Below are positions 35,481 to 44,767 of a stretch of 64,000 nucleotides of DNA, in pieces. Origin of the DNA: an uncultured Bacilli bacterium (lineage in GTDB: Bacteria; Bacillota_I; Bacilli_A; RF39; UBA660). The translations under genes were made by a program, and so were the position numbers. The stretch is taken from the NCBI GenBank assembly GCA_934183165.1, contig CAKPRZ010000004.1:1-64000 (forward strand), given 5' to 3'. Each line of letters starts with the position of its first letter. Position 1 is the first letter of the stretch. A model generated the notes under the pieces. That model did not search any database. It was not told the DNA's origin and saw only the letters and a list, made by a program, of their open reading frames with translations.

Positions 35481-35503
35481 GTTTATATATTAGGAGGTTC
35501 CAA

Positions 35504-35908
35504 ATGAAAGTAATAAGTATTAAAGAACCATTTGCAACTTTGATAGCTAACGGTATTAAAAAAATAGAAACAAGAAGTTGGAAAACTAATTATCGTGGTG
35601 AATTATTTATACATGCTAGTGGAAAGCAACTTGCCAAAGAATTTATTAAAAATGATTTTGTATTAGATTTAATAAAAAATATGGACATGAATTATGGTAA
35701 TATTATTTGTAAATGTAATTTAGTTGACTGCATCTATATGGATGAACAATTTTTAAATTATATAAAGCAAAATCAAATAGAATATAATCTAGGCGAATAT
35801 AAACTAGGAAGGTATGCATGGATTATAGAAGATGTAGAACCTATTTATCCAATATCTGCAAAGGGACGATTAAACCTTTGGAATTTTGATGATATACAAA
35901 ATAAATAA
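35504..35908 (+). CDS. ASCH domain protein
   Basis: 134 residues covering a full ASCH domain: ISIKEPFATLIANGIKKIETRSW at the N-terminus, then RGELFIHASGKQ, and a C-terminal WIIEDVEPIYPISAKGRLNLW. ASCH domains have a PUA-like RNA-binding fold; some members hydrolyse N4-acetylcytidine. The role here is open. AGGAGG ribosome-binding site. It stands just outside the right island edge. Confidence 0.85.
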   Translation: MKVISIKEPFATLIANGIKKIETRSWKTNYRGELFIHASGKQLAKEFIKNDFVLDLIKNMDMNYGNIICKCNLVDCIYMDEQFLNYIKQNQIEYNLGEYKLGRYAWIIEDVEPIYPISAKGRLNLWNFDDIQNK

Positions 35909-35971
35909 ATGTATTGTTTGCTGAACCATGTCTGTGATATATTATTACTATAATAGAGGTATGGTAGTAAG

Positions 35972-36514
35972 ATGAAAAAATTATGTACAAAAGAAATAAT
36001 TGATAAGATATTAGTAATGTCAATAATAATGGTTATTAGTGGCGTTTTTGGATTTATATATGAGGTCTTATTTTACAAAATAGAATTGGGATACTTTGTA
36101 AAAAGAGGCACGGTATATGGACCTTGGATACCAATATATGGATTTGGAGGATTATTTATATTTATTACAACTTATAAACATAAAGATAAAGTAAGCTTAA
36201 CCTTTTTAATAAGCTTGTTAGTATGTGGCCTTTTAGAATTTATGACAGGATATTTGTTATATCACATAGAAGGAATAAGATTATGGGACTACAATAATGA
36301 AATTTTAAATTCTGGTAACATAGGTGGATATGTTTGCTTAAGATCTGTAGTTTTCTTTGGCATATCTGGTCTTTTCTTGATGAGGTGTGTATTGCCTTTA
36401 ATTACCAATTTAAAAACAAAGTTATCATTTAAAAAATTCTCTTTTATTAGTGTATTTCCATGTACGTTATTTTTGATTGATTTCATAGTTAGTGATATTT
36501 TTAAATTAAAATAG
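35972..36514 (+). CDS. CmpB-like putative ABC transporter permease (PF06541 type)
   Basis: 180-residue membrane protein with about five segments. Family marks: FGFIYEVLFY, RGTVYGPWIPIYGFGG, LLEFMTGYLLYHIEGIRLWDYNNE and GGYVCLRSVVFFGISG. Although named a permease in databases, no partner ATPase gene is adjacent and its function is not known. The ribosome-binding site is weak (AGAGGT 11 bases upstream). Confidence 0.8.
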   Translation: MKKLCTKEIIDKILVMSIIMVISGVFGFIYEVLFYKIELGYFVKRGTVYGPWIPIYGFGGLFIFITTYKHKDKVSLTFLISLLVCGLLEFMTGYLLYHIEGIRLWDYNNEILNSGNIGGYVCLRSVVFFGISGLFLMRCVLPLITNLKTKLSFKKFSFISVFPCTLFLIDFIVSDIFKLK

Positions 36515-36556
36515 ATTAATAAATGTGTTATACTTACAAAGATAAGTGGTGATAAA

Positions 36557-39500
36557 ATGAGTGAAAAGTTAACATTAGATGAATTTAATTCTATAATAAA
36601 AAAACTAAATGATGAGTCTTATTCTATCGATGAAAAATTATCTTTTCAAGAAAAATTATTGTTATCTGATCTAAGTAATATTCCATCTACAGAGTGGGGA
36701 AAAGTAACCCTTATGACAGATGGTAATATGATCGATTTCTCTAAAACAAAAGCTAATATTGATTTTAATATATTTAAATATTTAGGAAATGGTAATTTTA
36801 AGAATTGTAATATCACTCATTTAGAAAACTTTCCCGGATATCTTAACCATTCAAATTTTGATGAAAAAGCTATGAAAGATAATAAAGAATTGTTTTTATC
36901 AAATCTTTTTTCAGATGAATTCAAAGACAAATATTATTCTAGAATGATAACAATGGATGATTTGTCTTTATTAAATGATGCACAAATAAACGAATTAAAA
37001 GTCAAAAATATTCCTCACTATGTAGGATCAGCGGAAATTAACATTCAATTACTTGAAACACTAGGAATAGAAAAAATTCTAAAAATATATAAAACTTCTA
37101 AAAATGATTATGATGCAATCAATTCTATTTACAATAATTACGCTTCTATATTATATGAAGAAGATAAAAATATTGTTGATGAACTAAAAAACACTCAGGC
37201 AACTAGAATAAAAAATGTATTATTTACAAAGTTAAAACAATATTTAAGCAAAGATGATTATGAAGGTATTGATTTAGAGATGCTCCCTAAGATGTTTTTA
37301 GAGGAATATATTAAAAAATTTAATTTAGATGATGAATTAATAAATGCTTTTGGAATTGATAATGTTTTAAAACTCGAAAATGAAACAAAAATATTTTCTA
37401 TATGCAAAAATTTGAGTTTTGATGAAGATGATCTTGAAAATTTCCAAAATGGTAATCTATCTTATGAAGAATTTAGAGATGCATTTGCCGATTTACTTAA
37501 TAAAGCGCGACTAGTAGGAAGATATAAAATAAGTAAGGAATATGATTATGATTTAGAAAAAATGGTAACTAAAGATAATAGTTATAGTTTTATTTTTGGA
37601 AAATTTAGACAGGATTTTCCAGATATTTTTATTGATGATAAAGCACCAGATAAATTAAAGAAAGAATTTTATGAAGGAAAACTAACTTTTAATTGTCTAC
37701 TTAATCATGAATACATACCATACATTAAAACAAAAAATCTTTCTAAATTGTTTAATTTTTCTTCCAATAAATCAAGTGAAAAATTTGTTTATGATTATAC
37801 TAGAAAATTTGGTAATAGTAAATTTATAAGTTTGGTAAAAAAATATAATATTACAGACTTAAAGATTTTAAATTCTGAAAAATCAGATTTTGATTTTAAG
37901 AGTAAAGAAGGTTTTGAAAAATACTTACGTGATATTCTATATGACAAATTATGCCAAAACGATGATTTACCAGATACGACTAGAAAAACTATTCTTGCTA
38001 ACAATGATTTTAGAAATGAACATCCAAATGTAGTTATTGATCTAGAAGCATTGTCAAATTTAAATATTCCTAATAACGATTATGAATTATTGAAGGAAAA
38101 GATTTCATATAACTATTTAACTGCCAATGATGTTATGCATTATCCAGAACTTGTATCTTTATTAAAAGGTAAAGATTTAACTACAGTATTAAGTATTAGC
38201 AACACGATTCATCTATTGAAAAAATTAAATGAAGATGAAATATTGAACTTAATAGCAAAATATGGAAAGTCTTTTAATTATGCATTTAAAATAATATCCG
38301 AAAACTATGATAGTGAACTAGAAAATCTATCTTATGAAGATATTGAAAATAAAATAGAAAAAACTATTGTTGATGAATACAAAAATGGTAAATATTTTTA
38401 TAATGAGGATTCTCCAGAAGTAATAAAAGAAAAATATCCTGAATTATATTTGGATTCTTCTGCTCCTGATGAATTAAAAAATAGATTTTATAATATAGCT
38501 AATCAAAAACTTACTTTTCCTGACTTACGTGCTCATAAAGAGTGGTTACCCTACTTAGAAGGAAAATCTGTTATAACAGCGTTACTTAAAAGCTGTCGTG
38601 ATCCTGAGATATTAAAAAAATATTTTGATTTGTTTGGTAATGAAAAAGCATTAAAACTTGGAATAAATAAATATGAAACAGTATTACCTATGTTACAATT
38701 TGATAATGTAGAATTGATGAAAAAATGGTACGATAGAACAGGTCAAAGATTTTTACCTGATGCTGCTATAATAAATAATTTTGATTTAGCTGAAGCTGAT
38801 AAATTTTTTAGATTTGGTTCTAATTGGACTAAATTGATGCAACTAAATAATTATTCTGTTGATTACGAAACAAAAGATGGTGTATTAAAATTAGCTTATT
38901 CTTTTGGAGTCTTCGATGGGGATGAAAAAGGATTAAAATCGACTGTTGATATTTTGACTCGAATACCTAGAAAATTAAATCCTAATTATAGTTCTACAAT
39001 GAAAAAACTCATAAATCAAGCAAACAATGATGTTTTATTTAAATCTTTTTTAAATAAAGCAATAGAAGAAGAAAATGTACAAGTTAATTCTGATGAACCT
39101 TTGCTTGATCAAATTTATAGAAAAAATGATGATAATTCATATACTTTAACGATTAACCAACAAAACTGTCCAAAAACTACTGGTTTAATTCGTAACCTAA
39201 TGGCACAGTATGAAGATTTACCAGTATTACATTATCTTAAGGTTCATAGCTTGTTTAGTGGCTTTAGTATGAAATATGATAAAGATTTTAGAGATTTCCT
39301 TGTTAATAATATAGATGAGATTTTATCTAGTCCAGAATATACAACTTATTTGTCAAAAATACAAAGACAATTTTCAGAAATAAAGGCTATAAATAGTAAT
39401 AGAAAGTTAACGCTAGAGTTAGCAAAAAATTATGTTATAAGTAATAAGTATATTGGTATTCAACCAGGAAATGAGTTGGCAGCAGATATATCAGCAACGG

Positions 39501-40666
39501 CTGGTTATAGTCAAACTGACTTTGATGTTTTACAAGAAATATATAATTATGGTAAACAAAGAACGTTTAGTAGTATTCCTAGAATAGAGGGACAAAAAGA
39601 TGATTATAAATACGAAATGTTAAGACTAGATGATGCTCTTGCAATGGCAATTGGTGCTTTTACTGATTGTTGCCAAGAGTTAGGAGACGTTGCTGAAATG
39701 TGTATGGAGCATAGTATGGTTGATAAAAATGGTCGTGTTTTTGTAATTAAAGATAGTGATAATAATATAGTAGCTCAAAGTTGGGTATGGAGAAATAAAA
39801 GTGTATTATGTTTTGACAACATTGAAATTCCTAGCAAAGCCTTTAATAGAGCATTAAAACTAAGAAGTGAACATAGAGACTTATTTTCACAAGAAGTATA
39901 TGATGTATATAAGCAAGCAGCAATAGAACTTATGAATAAAGATGAAGAAAAATATGCTAAATTGCTTTCTGAAGGATTCATTAGTAAAGAACAATATGAT
40001 GGATTACATTTGAGTAAAGTTACAGTTGGACTTGGCTACAATGATATTGCTAATACCATAAAAAAGAATGCAAAATTGGAAAAAGATCATATAACAAGGC
40101 CACTTCCTTTTGATGCTCCTGTGAAATTAAAGAATCAATTATATGCAAATGATTCAACAACTCAATTTATATTGAATGAGAATAAAGATGAATTTAATTA
40201 TTCTGGAGATACATTGCCTATTTATAGTGATGAATATCAGGAATATGATGATAGCAATTTTAACCCTAAACTGCTACTAACTCTTAATAAATTAGAAATG
40301 TTAACTAAAAACAAATATAGTGATTTAGAAACAGATGTTGTAGCAGATAATTCTAACATAGTTAGTTCAATTGCTGAAAACTATAATTTAGATCCATCAA
40401 GTACTAAAATAGTTATGAATCCTAATTTTGCAATTATTTATGCTTGTGAAGATGATAATTTAAAAATTGGTGATTTGTTATACAATAATAAGCTTGGTGA
40501 TGATAAAGTTTTAGTAATGCAAATCAAATTAGCTTTAGATCAAATAAGTAAAGATAAAAAAATAGATATATCTAAATTAACGGAAAATCAATTAGAAGTA
40601 TTCAATGATGCTAATGCTATAGGAAACGAAATAGAAATAGAAAAAGGATTAGGAAATTCAAAGTAA
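36557..40666 (+). CDS. Very large repeat-containing protein of unknown function
   Basis: 1369 residues, acidic, no signal peptide or membrane segment, so cytosolic. The middle holds diverged repeats of a motif like PxxxxDxxAPxxLKxxFYxxxLTFxxLLxHxExxPYxxxK (near residues 350-400, 490-550, 630-690). A compact conserved-looking part near 1035-1095 has FTDCCQELGDVAEMCM, then VFVIKD, NIVAQSWVWRN and CFDNIE, which may be a small enzyme fold (GNAT-like strands or a Cys-based site). I do not know its role. GGTGATAAAATG start; strong terminator. Single gene. Confidence 0.75.
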   Translation: MSEKLTLDEFNSIIKKLNDESYSIDEKLSFQEKLLLSDLSNIPSTEWGKVTLMTDGNMIDFSKTKANIDFNIFKYLGNGNFKNCNITHLENFPGYLNHSNFDEKAMKDNKELFLSNLFSDEFKDKYYSRMITMDDLSLLNDAQINELKVKNIPHYVGSAEINIQLLETLGIEKILKIYKTSKNDYDAINSIYNNYASILYEEDKNIVDELKNTQATRIKNVLFTKLKQYLSKDDYEGIDLEMLPKMFLEEYIKKFNLDDELINAFGIDNVLKLENETKIFSICKNLSFDEDDLENFQNGNLSYEEFRDAFADLLNKARLVGRYKISKEYDYDLEKMVTKDNSYSFIFGKFRQDFPDIFIDDKAPDKLKKEFYEGKLTFNCLLNHEYIPYIKTKNLSKLFNFSSNKSSEKFVYDYTRKFGNSKFISLVKKYNITDLKILNSEKSDFDFKSKEGFEKYLRDILYDKLCQNDDLPDTTRKTILANNDFRNEHPNVVIDLEALSNLNIPNNDYELLKEKISYNYLTANDVMHYPELVSLLKGKDLTTVLSISNTIHLLKKLNEDEILNLIAKYGKSFNYAFKIISENYDSELENLSYEDIENKIEKTIVDEYKNGKYFYNEDSPEVIKEKYPELYLDSSAPDELKNRFYNIANQKLTFPDLRAHKEWLPYLEGKSVITALLKSCRDPEILKKYFDLFGNEKALKLGINKYETVLPMLQFDNVELMKKWYDRTGQRFLPDAAIINNFDLAEADKFFRFGSNWTKLMQLNNYSVDYETKDGVLKLAYSFGVFDGDEKGLKSTVDILTRIPRKLNPNYSSTMKKLINQANNDVLFKSFLNKAIEEENVQVNSDEPLLDQIYRKNDDNSYTLTINQQNCPKTTGLIRNLMAQYEDLPVLHYLKVHSLFSGFSMKYDKDFRDFLVNNIDEILSSPEYTTYLSKIQRQFSEIKAINSNRKLTLELAKNYVISNKYIGIQPGNELAADISATAGYSQTDFDVLQEIYNYGKQRTFSSIPRIEGQKDDYKYEMLRLDDALAMAIGAFTDCCQELGDVAEMCMEHSMVDKNGRVFVIKDSDNNIVAQSWVWRNKSVLCFDNIEIPSKAFNRALKLRSEHRDLFSQEVYDVYKQAAIELMNKDEEKYAKLLSEGFISKEQYDGLHLSKVTVGLGYNDIANTIKKNAKLEKDHITRPLPFDAPVKLKNQLYANDSTTQFILNENKDEFNYSGDTLPIYSDEYQEYDDSNFNPKLLLTLNKLEMLTKNKYSDLETDVVADNSNIVSSIAENYNLDPSSTKIVMNPNFAIIYACEDDNLKIGDLLYNNKLGDDKVLVMQIKLALDQISKDKKIDISKLTENQLEVFNDANAIGNEIEIEKGLGNSK

Positions 40667-40684
40667 AGTGAATTTCCTTTTTTA
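40650..40684 (+). terminator. Terminator of the 1369-residue protein gene
   Basis: AGGAAATTCA pairs with TGAATTTCCT around an 8-base loop that carries the stop codon, then T-run. Confidence 0.85.
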
Positions 40685-40725
40685 GTTATAAATTGGTTTT
40701 AAAATACATATTTATATATGAATGC

Positions 40726-40779
40726 TTAACTAAGATTAGTTAATTTTTACTTAACTTTCATAATTATGTATGTTATACT
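40726..40779 (+). promoter_or_regulatory. ydjI promoter with upstream palindrome
   Basis: TTAACT (40751-40756), 17 bases, TATACT (40774-40779) with extended TG. Just upstream is a perfect palindrome TTAACTAAGATTAGTTAA (40726-40743), a likely activator or repressor site; the -35 box repeats the half-site. Confidence 0.6.
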
Positions 40780-40865
40780 AACCTTAGAGTAGTAGTGTGT
40801 TTTGAGTGTATTATTGGCATTCAATATGTAGTCTATTCAATATTAAACGAAGGAGAGGGAAGAAA

Positions 40866-42080
40866 ATGGGATTTATTAAAGCATTTTCAGGAGCACTAAG
40901 TGGTACATTTGCCGATCAATGGAAAGATTTTTATGTACCTATGCAAGGTGTTCCAGCAACAGCAGCATTATTTCGCGCAGTACCACAAGGTACTAATGCA
41001 GGAAGGGGAGAAAATACTAAAGGTTCTGAAAATATAATCACTAATGGTAGTAAGATTATTGTCCCAGAAGGTACAGCATTAATAACTATTCAAGATGGAC
41101 AAATAACAGGTTTAGTTGCGGAACCAGGTGGATTTGAATTCAGAAGTGATGATCCTAATTCAAAATCAGTTTTCAGTGGAGATGGAATTTTATCATCTAC
41201 TATTGGAACAACATGGGACAGAGTAAAATTTGGTGGTCAACCAGGAACTCAACAATTAGCATTCTATGTTAATTTAAAAGAAATTCCAAATAATAGATTT
41301 GGTACTCAATCAGAAATTTATTGGGATGATGCATATTTAAATACACAGGTTGGAGCAGTAACAAGAGGTACATATACATTAAAAATAGTAGATCCACTAT
41401 TATTTGTTAAGAATTTTGTACCACAAATGTACTTACAACCTAATGCCCCTGTATTTGATTTTGCAGATGATGAAAATGATGCAGGAACTCAATTATTTAA
41501 TGAAGTAGTTGGAACTTTGTCTGCAGCATTCTCTAATTATACAAATGATCCAAGTAAAGGAAATCGTATTGCAAAAATTCAAGGAGATCAAATTGGATTT
41601 GCTCAAGCAATGAGTCAAGCAGTAGAAGAAGCATATCAATGGAAGAGTAGTAGAGGTCTAGAAATTGCTAAGACAGCTATCCTTGCTATTGAATATGATG
41701 AAGATACTAAAGAATTAATGAAAGATGTTAAGAAGGCTGACGCATTATCTGGTGCAAGAGGAAATTCATTCATGCAACAATCAGTTGCACGTGGAATGCA
41801 AGCAGCAGGCGAAAATCCAAATGGTGGTGGTACTGCAATGGCATTTATGGGAATGGGTATGAATGCAGCAGGAGGTATGATGCAAGGTATGCAACAACCA
41901 CAACAAGCTGCACAAAACCCATTTATAAATACTGGAGTACAACAACAAGCACCAGCACAACAACCACAAACTCAAGCAGATCCTTATGAAGAATTAAAAA
42001 AAGCTAAAGAGTTATTGGATGCTGGAATCATTTCACAAGAAGATTTCGATGCAAAGAAAAAAAGTTTACTAGGTATATAA
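40866..42080 (+). CDS. ydjI: SPFH/Band-7 family protein YdjI-like with SHOCT tail
   Basis: 404 residues; the ATG at 40866 is chosen because AAGGAGAGGG lies just upstream, not the in-frame ATG at 40806. N-terminal half is the YdjI-type SPFH region (MGFIKAFSGALSG, FRAVPQGTNAG-like motif, PGGFEFRSDDPNS). A Gln/Pro/Met-rich linker (about 310-375) precedes a C-terminal SHOCT module (EELKKAKELLDAGIISQEDFDAKKKSLL). In Bacillus ydjFGHI is linked to PspA-type membrane stress response. Followed after 4 bases by the ydjG-like gene. Confidence 0.88.
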   Translation: MGFIKAFSGALSGTFADQWKDFYVPMQGVPATAALFRAVPQGTNAGRGENTKGSENIITNGSKIIVPEGTALITIQDGQITGLVAEPGGFEFRSDDPNSKSVFSGDGILSSTIGTTWDRVKFGGQPGTQQLAFYVNLKEIPNNRFGTQSEIYWDDAYLNTQVGAVTRGTYTLKIVDPLLFVKNFVPQMYLQPNAPVFDFADDENDAGTQLFNEVVGTLSAAFSNYTNDPSKGNRIAKIQGDQIGFAQAMSQAVEEAYQWKSSRGLEIAKTAILAIEYDEDTKELMKDVKKADALSGARGNSFMQQSVARGMQAAGENPNGGGTAMAFMGMGMNAAGGMMQGMQQPQQAAQNPFINTGVQQQAPAQQPQTQADPYEELKKAKELLDAGIISQEDFDAKKKSLLGI

Positions 42081-42084
42081 ATTT

Positions 42085-43539
42085 ATGGAAAACGAAAGTT
42101 TAAAAGAAGAGTTAAGTAATGAAGTTTCTGAAAATACGCCAACTGTTGTAAAAACTGATGTTGATGCAAAAGATGGTCAAAATAAGTGTCCAAAATGTGG
42201 CGCTACTGATATTTCATTAAATGTTAAGAATGGTAAATTAAGATGTAATTTTTGTAGACATGAGTTTGAACCAGAGTCTTTTGATTCAATGCAAAAAGAT
42301 ATAAGCCAATTAGAAGGAGAAGTAATTGGATCTGGTGCAACAAACATAATCGCAGATGTAAGCGATATGGTTACGTTTAAATGTAGTAGTTGTGGAGCTG
42401 AAGTTGTAGTCGATACGGCTTCATCTGCTCAAGCTAGATGTCATTGGTGCAGAAATATTTTATCAGTTAACCAACAGATTCCTAATGGAGCTATTCCTGA
42501 TACTGTTTTACCATTTAAAGTTACAAAACAGGATGCTAAAACAGAAATAGAAAAATTTGTTGGAAAGCGAAAATTTTATGCACATCCTCAATTTAGAAAA
42601 GAATTTACAACAGAAAACATAATGGGTGTTTATTTACCTTATATGATTGTAGACGCTAATACTCATGCAAATTTATCTGGTCAAGGTGAACATCAAACAA
42701 GAAGTTATGTTGTTAAAAATGGAGAACATTCTGAAACATATTATGATGCTGATTTATATAATGTTGAAAGAGATTTTGATTTAACTGTTGAAGGTTTAAC
42801 GGTAGAGTCAAGTAAAGACAAACTTGATACCAATTCTAAAGATAGAACAACTAATATAATAAATGCAATTATGCCATTTGATACTGAAAACTGTGTAAAA
42901 TGGAATGCTAATTATATAAAAGGATATACATCTGAAAAAAGGGATACTAATGTTGAAGATCTTAAGGATTTAGTTAAAGAACAAACTAAGGACGTAGTGA
43001 GATTTGCTGCTAATAAAACATTAGAACAATATGATCGTGGAGTTAGATGGGATAGTCAAAATGTAACAATAAAAGGACAGCAATGGAAGTCAGCATATTT
43101 ACCAATATGGTTATATAGTTATCAACAGGTTAATGGGGATAAAAAATTATTACACTATGTAGCAGTTAATGCTAGAACAAAAGAAACTATGGGTAGTGTT
43201 CCAATACATATGCCTAAACTTTTGTTTATATCATTTCTAGTAGAAATTTTAGGAGTTATTGCTATGATATTCACATATAGTGATGATAGCAATTGGCCAT
43301 GGTTATTTTTAGCAAGTGGTTTTGTATATTTCTTCATAATATATAGTAAATATAGAAATAGTGGAGCTAGACATAATCACGAAACAGAGACTAAAACTAA
43401 CATGTCCAACCTTAAAGAAAATGATAATTTTGTAAGGCACGAAACAGGTCTTAGAAATCCTATGATGGATGGTTCTAATAATAGAAGCGTTAATGGAACT
43501 ACTAGTGCAATGAATGTTTTGAAATCATTTAAAAAATGA
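42085..43539 (+). CDS. ydjG: YdjG-like zinc-ribbon membrane protein
   Basis: 484 residues. Two zinc ribbons: CPKCGATDI..CNFC (about 32-55) and CSSCGAEV..CHWC (about 97-120), then a soluble domain with LPFKVTKQDAK, and two membrane segments near 385-425. It matches YdjG of Bacillus, thought to hand membrane stress signals to the PspA homologue. Here it forms a two-gene operon with ydjI; no pspA gene is near. Stop is TGA, one of three in the window. Confidence 0.85.
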   Translation: MENESLKEELSNEVSENTPTVVKTDVDAKDGQNKCPKCGATDISLNVKNGKLRCNFCRHEFEPESFDSMQKDISQLEGEVIGSGATNIIADVSDMVTFKCSSCGAEVVVDTASSAQARCHWCRNILSVNQQIPNGAIPDTVLPFKVTKQDAKTEIEKFVGKRKFYAHPQFRKEFTTENIMGVYLPYMIVDANTHANLSGQGEHQTRSYVVKNGEHSETYYDADLYNVERDFDLTVEGLTVESSKDKLDTNSKDRTTNIINAIMPFDTENCVKWNANYIKGYTSEKRDTNVEDLKDLVKEQTKDVVRFAANKTLEQYDRGVRWDSQNVTIKGQQWKSAYLPIWLYSYQQVNGDKKLLHYVAVNARTKETMGSVPIHMPKLLFISFLVEILGVIAMIFTYSDDSNWPWLFLASGFVYFFIIYSKYRNSGARHNHETETKTNMSNLKENDNFVRHETGLRNPMMDGSNNRSVNGTTSAMNVLKSFKK

Positions 43540-43545
43540 AACTAG

Positions 43546-43567
43546 ACAGGCTGATGCCTGTTTTTTT
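43546..43567 (+). terminator. Terminator of ydjI-ydjG
   Basis: ACAGGC/GCCTGT around TGAT, followed by T7. Confidence 0.85.
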
Positions 43568-43618
43568 ATAAAAAAATAAAAGAAATTTTTATAAAAAGAT
43601 ATATTTATTTATTATTTA

Positions 43619-43627
43619 TGGTATACT
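43619..43627 (+). promoter_or_regulatory. Promoter of the HD gene (extended -10)
   Basis: TGG-TATACT, 42 bases before the start codon. Confidence 0.5.
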
Positions 43628-43669
43628 TTAACAGTAATAATAAATGAGTTATATAAATGAGGGATGTTA

Positions 43670-44197
43670 ATGAATAATGCAGATTTTAATGAATTTGAAA
43701 TGATTATAAATGATATTATTACTAATAAACAAGTCTTAAAGATGAAAAATTATCGTCAACATTGCGATACCAATACATATGATCATTGTTATAATGCAGC
43801 TAAGTACTGTTATAAAATTTGTAAAAAACTTAATTTAGATTATAAATCGGCTACTAGGGCAGCTATGTTACATGACTTTTTTTTATACGATTGGAGAACT
43901 AGTAGAAAGACTAGAAAATATAAATCTTTTCATGCCTTTGTTCATGGAAAAGTTGCATATGAAAATGCATCTGAATTATTTTTGCTTAATGAAAAAGAAA
44001 AAGATATTATAATTAAGCATATGTGGCCAGTTTCTTTTGAGATTCCTAGATCACGTGAAGCATTTATACTAACATTTGTTGATAAATATTGTGCTATTAG
44101 TGAAGTTTCTAGTTATATTTTTAGAAATTTGTCAACTAGAAGAGCTTGGAATTATGCTTATGTACTTATATATTCATTTATTTGTAAACTTAGATAA
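43670..44197 (+). CDS. HD-domain hydrolase
   Basis: 175 residues; ATG 43670 preferred over 43664 because GAGGG would be directly adjacent to the latter. Metal-binding HD pattern: YDHCYNAA, then MLHDFFLYDW, KSFHAFVHG and IKHMWP. Resembles the small HD proteins annotated as phosphohydrolases in Firmicutes. The C-terminal TRRAWNYAYVLIYSF is also seen in that group. Substrate unknown; single gene. Confidence 0.8.
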   Translation: MNNADFNEFEMIINDIITNKQVLKMKNYRQHCDTNTYDHCYNAAKYCYKICKKLNLDYKSATRAAMLHDFFLYDWRTSRKTRKYKSFHAFVHGKVAYENASELFLLNEKEKDIIIKHMWPVSFEIPRSREAFILTFVDKYCAISEVSSYIFRNLSTRRAWNYAYVLIYSFICKLR

Positions 44198-44219
44198 TTA
44201 TTTATCTTTTTTTATTGCG

Positions 44220-44270
44220 TTGACAAAGTAAATATAATGAGTATAATTATTTTGTAAGGCAACTTACAAA
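44220..44270 (+). promoter_or_regulatory. MarR promoter and operator
   Basis: TTGACA (44220-44225), 16 bases, TATAAT (44242-44247): full consensus boxes. A perfect palindrome TTTGTAAG-GCAA-CTTACAAA (44251-44270) covers the start point, as expected for binding by the MarR protein encoded next. Confidence 0.8.
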
Positions 44271-44290
44271 GTGAATGAGTGGTGATAATT

Positions 44291-44728
44291 TTGAATAAGG
44301 CTGATATATTAAAAGAGTTAAAAAATCTTGATATATTAATATTGAAAAAAATTCCATTTCATAAAGATGTTTTAAATTCTTCACAAGTTCCAACAATCAG
44401 TCAAATGCGTATAATTGAGTATATATTAGAACATAAGAATGAAAATGTATATCAAAAAGATTTAGAAGAAGTTCTGGGCTCAACTAGAGCTACAGTATCA
44501 AGTATTTTACATACTATGGAAAAAAATAATTTAATATTGAGAGAAACTAATTCTTGTGATACGAGAACCAAAAAGGTAGTATTAACATCAAATACTCTGG
44601 AGGCTTTTCAAAGCCGTAAGAGGGATTTTGATTTATTAAGTAGTAAAATGACAGAAGGAATTAGTGATGAAGAATTAGAAATATTTTTAAAAATTGCAGA
44701 AAAAATGAAAAATAATTTAGTAAAATAA
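44291..44728 (+). CDS. MarR family transcriptional regulator
   Basis: 146 residues if started at TTG 44291 (GGTGA 5 bases upstream); an in-frame GTG at 44279 is less well spaced. Winged helix-turn-helix in the middle: QMRIIEYILEHKNENVYQKDLEEVLGSTRATVSSILHTMEKNN, split over residues about 40-85, then the wing with TRTKKVVLTS. Likely represses its own operon, which encodes a heterodimeric ABC exporter; ligand unknown, probably an exported toxic compound. Confidence 0.9.
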   Translation: MNKADILKELKNLDILILKKIPFHKDVLNSSQVPTISQMRIIEYILEHKNENVYQKDLEEVLGSTRATVSSILHTMEKNNLILRETNSCDTRTKKVVLTSNTLEAFQSRKRDFDLLSSKMTEGISDEELEIFLKIAEKMKNNLVK

Positions 44729-44767
44729 TATGCTTAATCGTATATTTATATTTAGTAAGGAGGAAAT

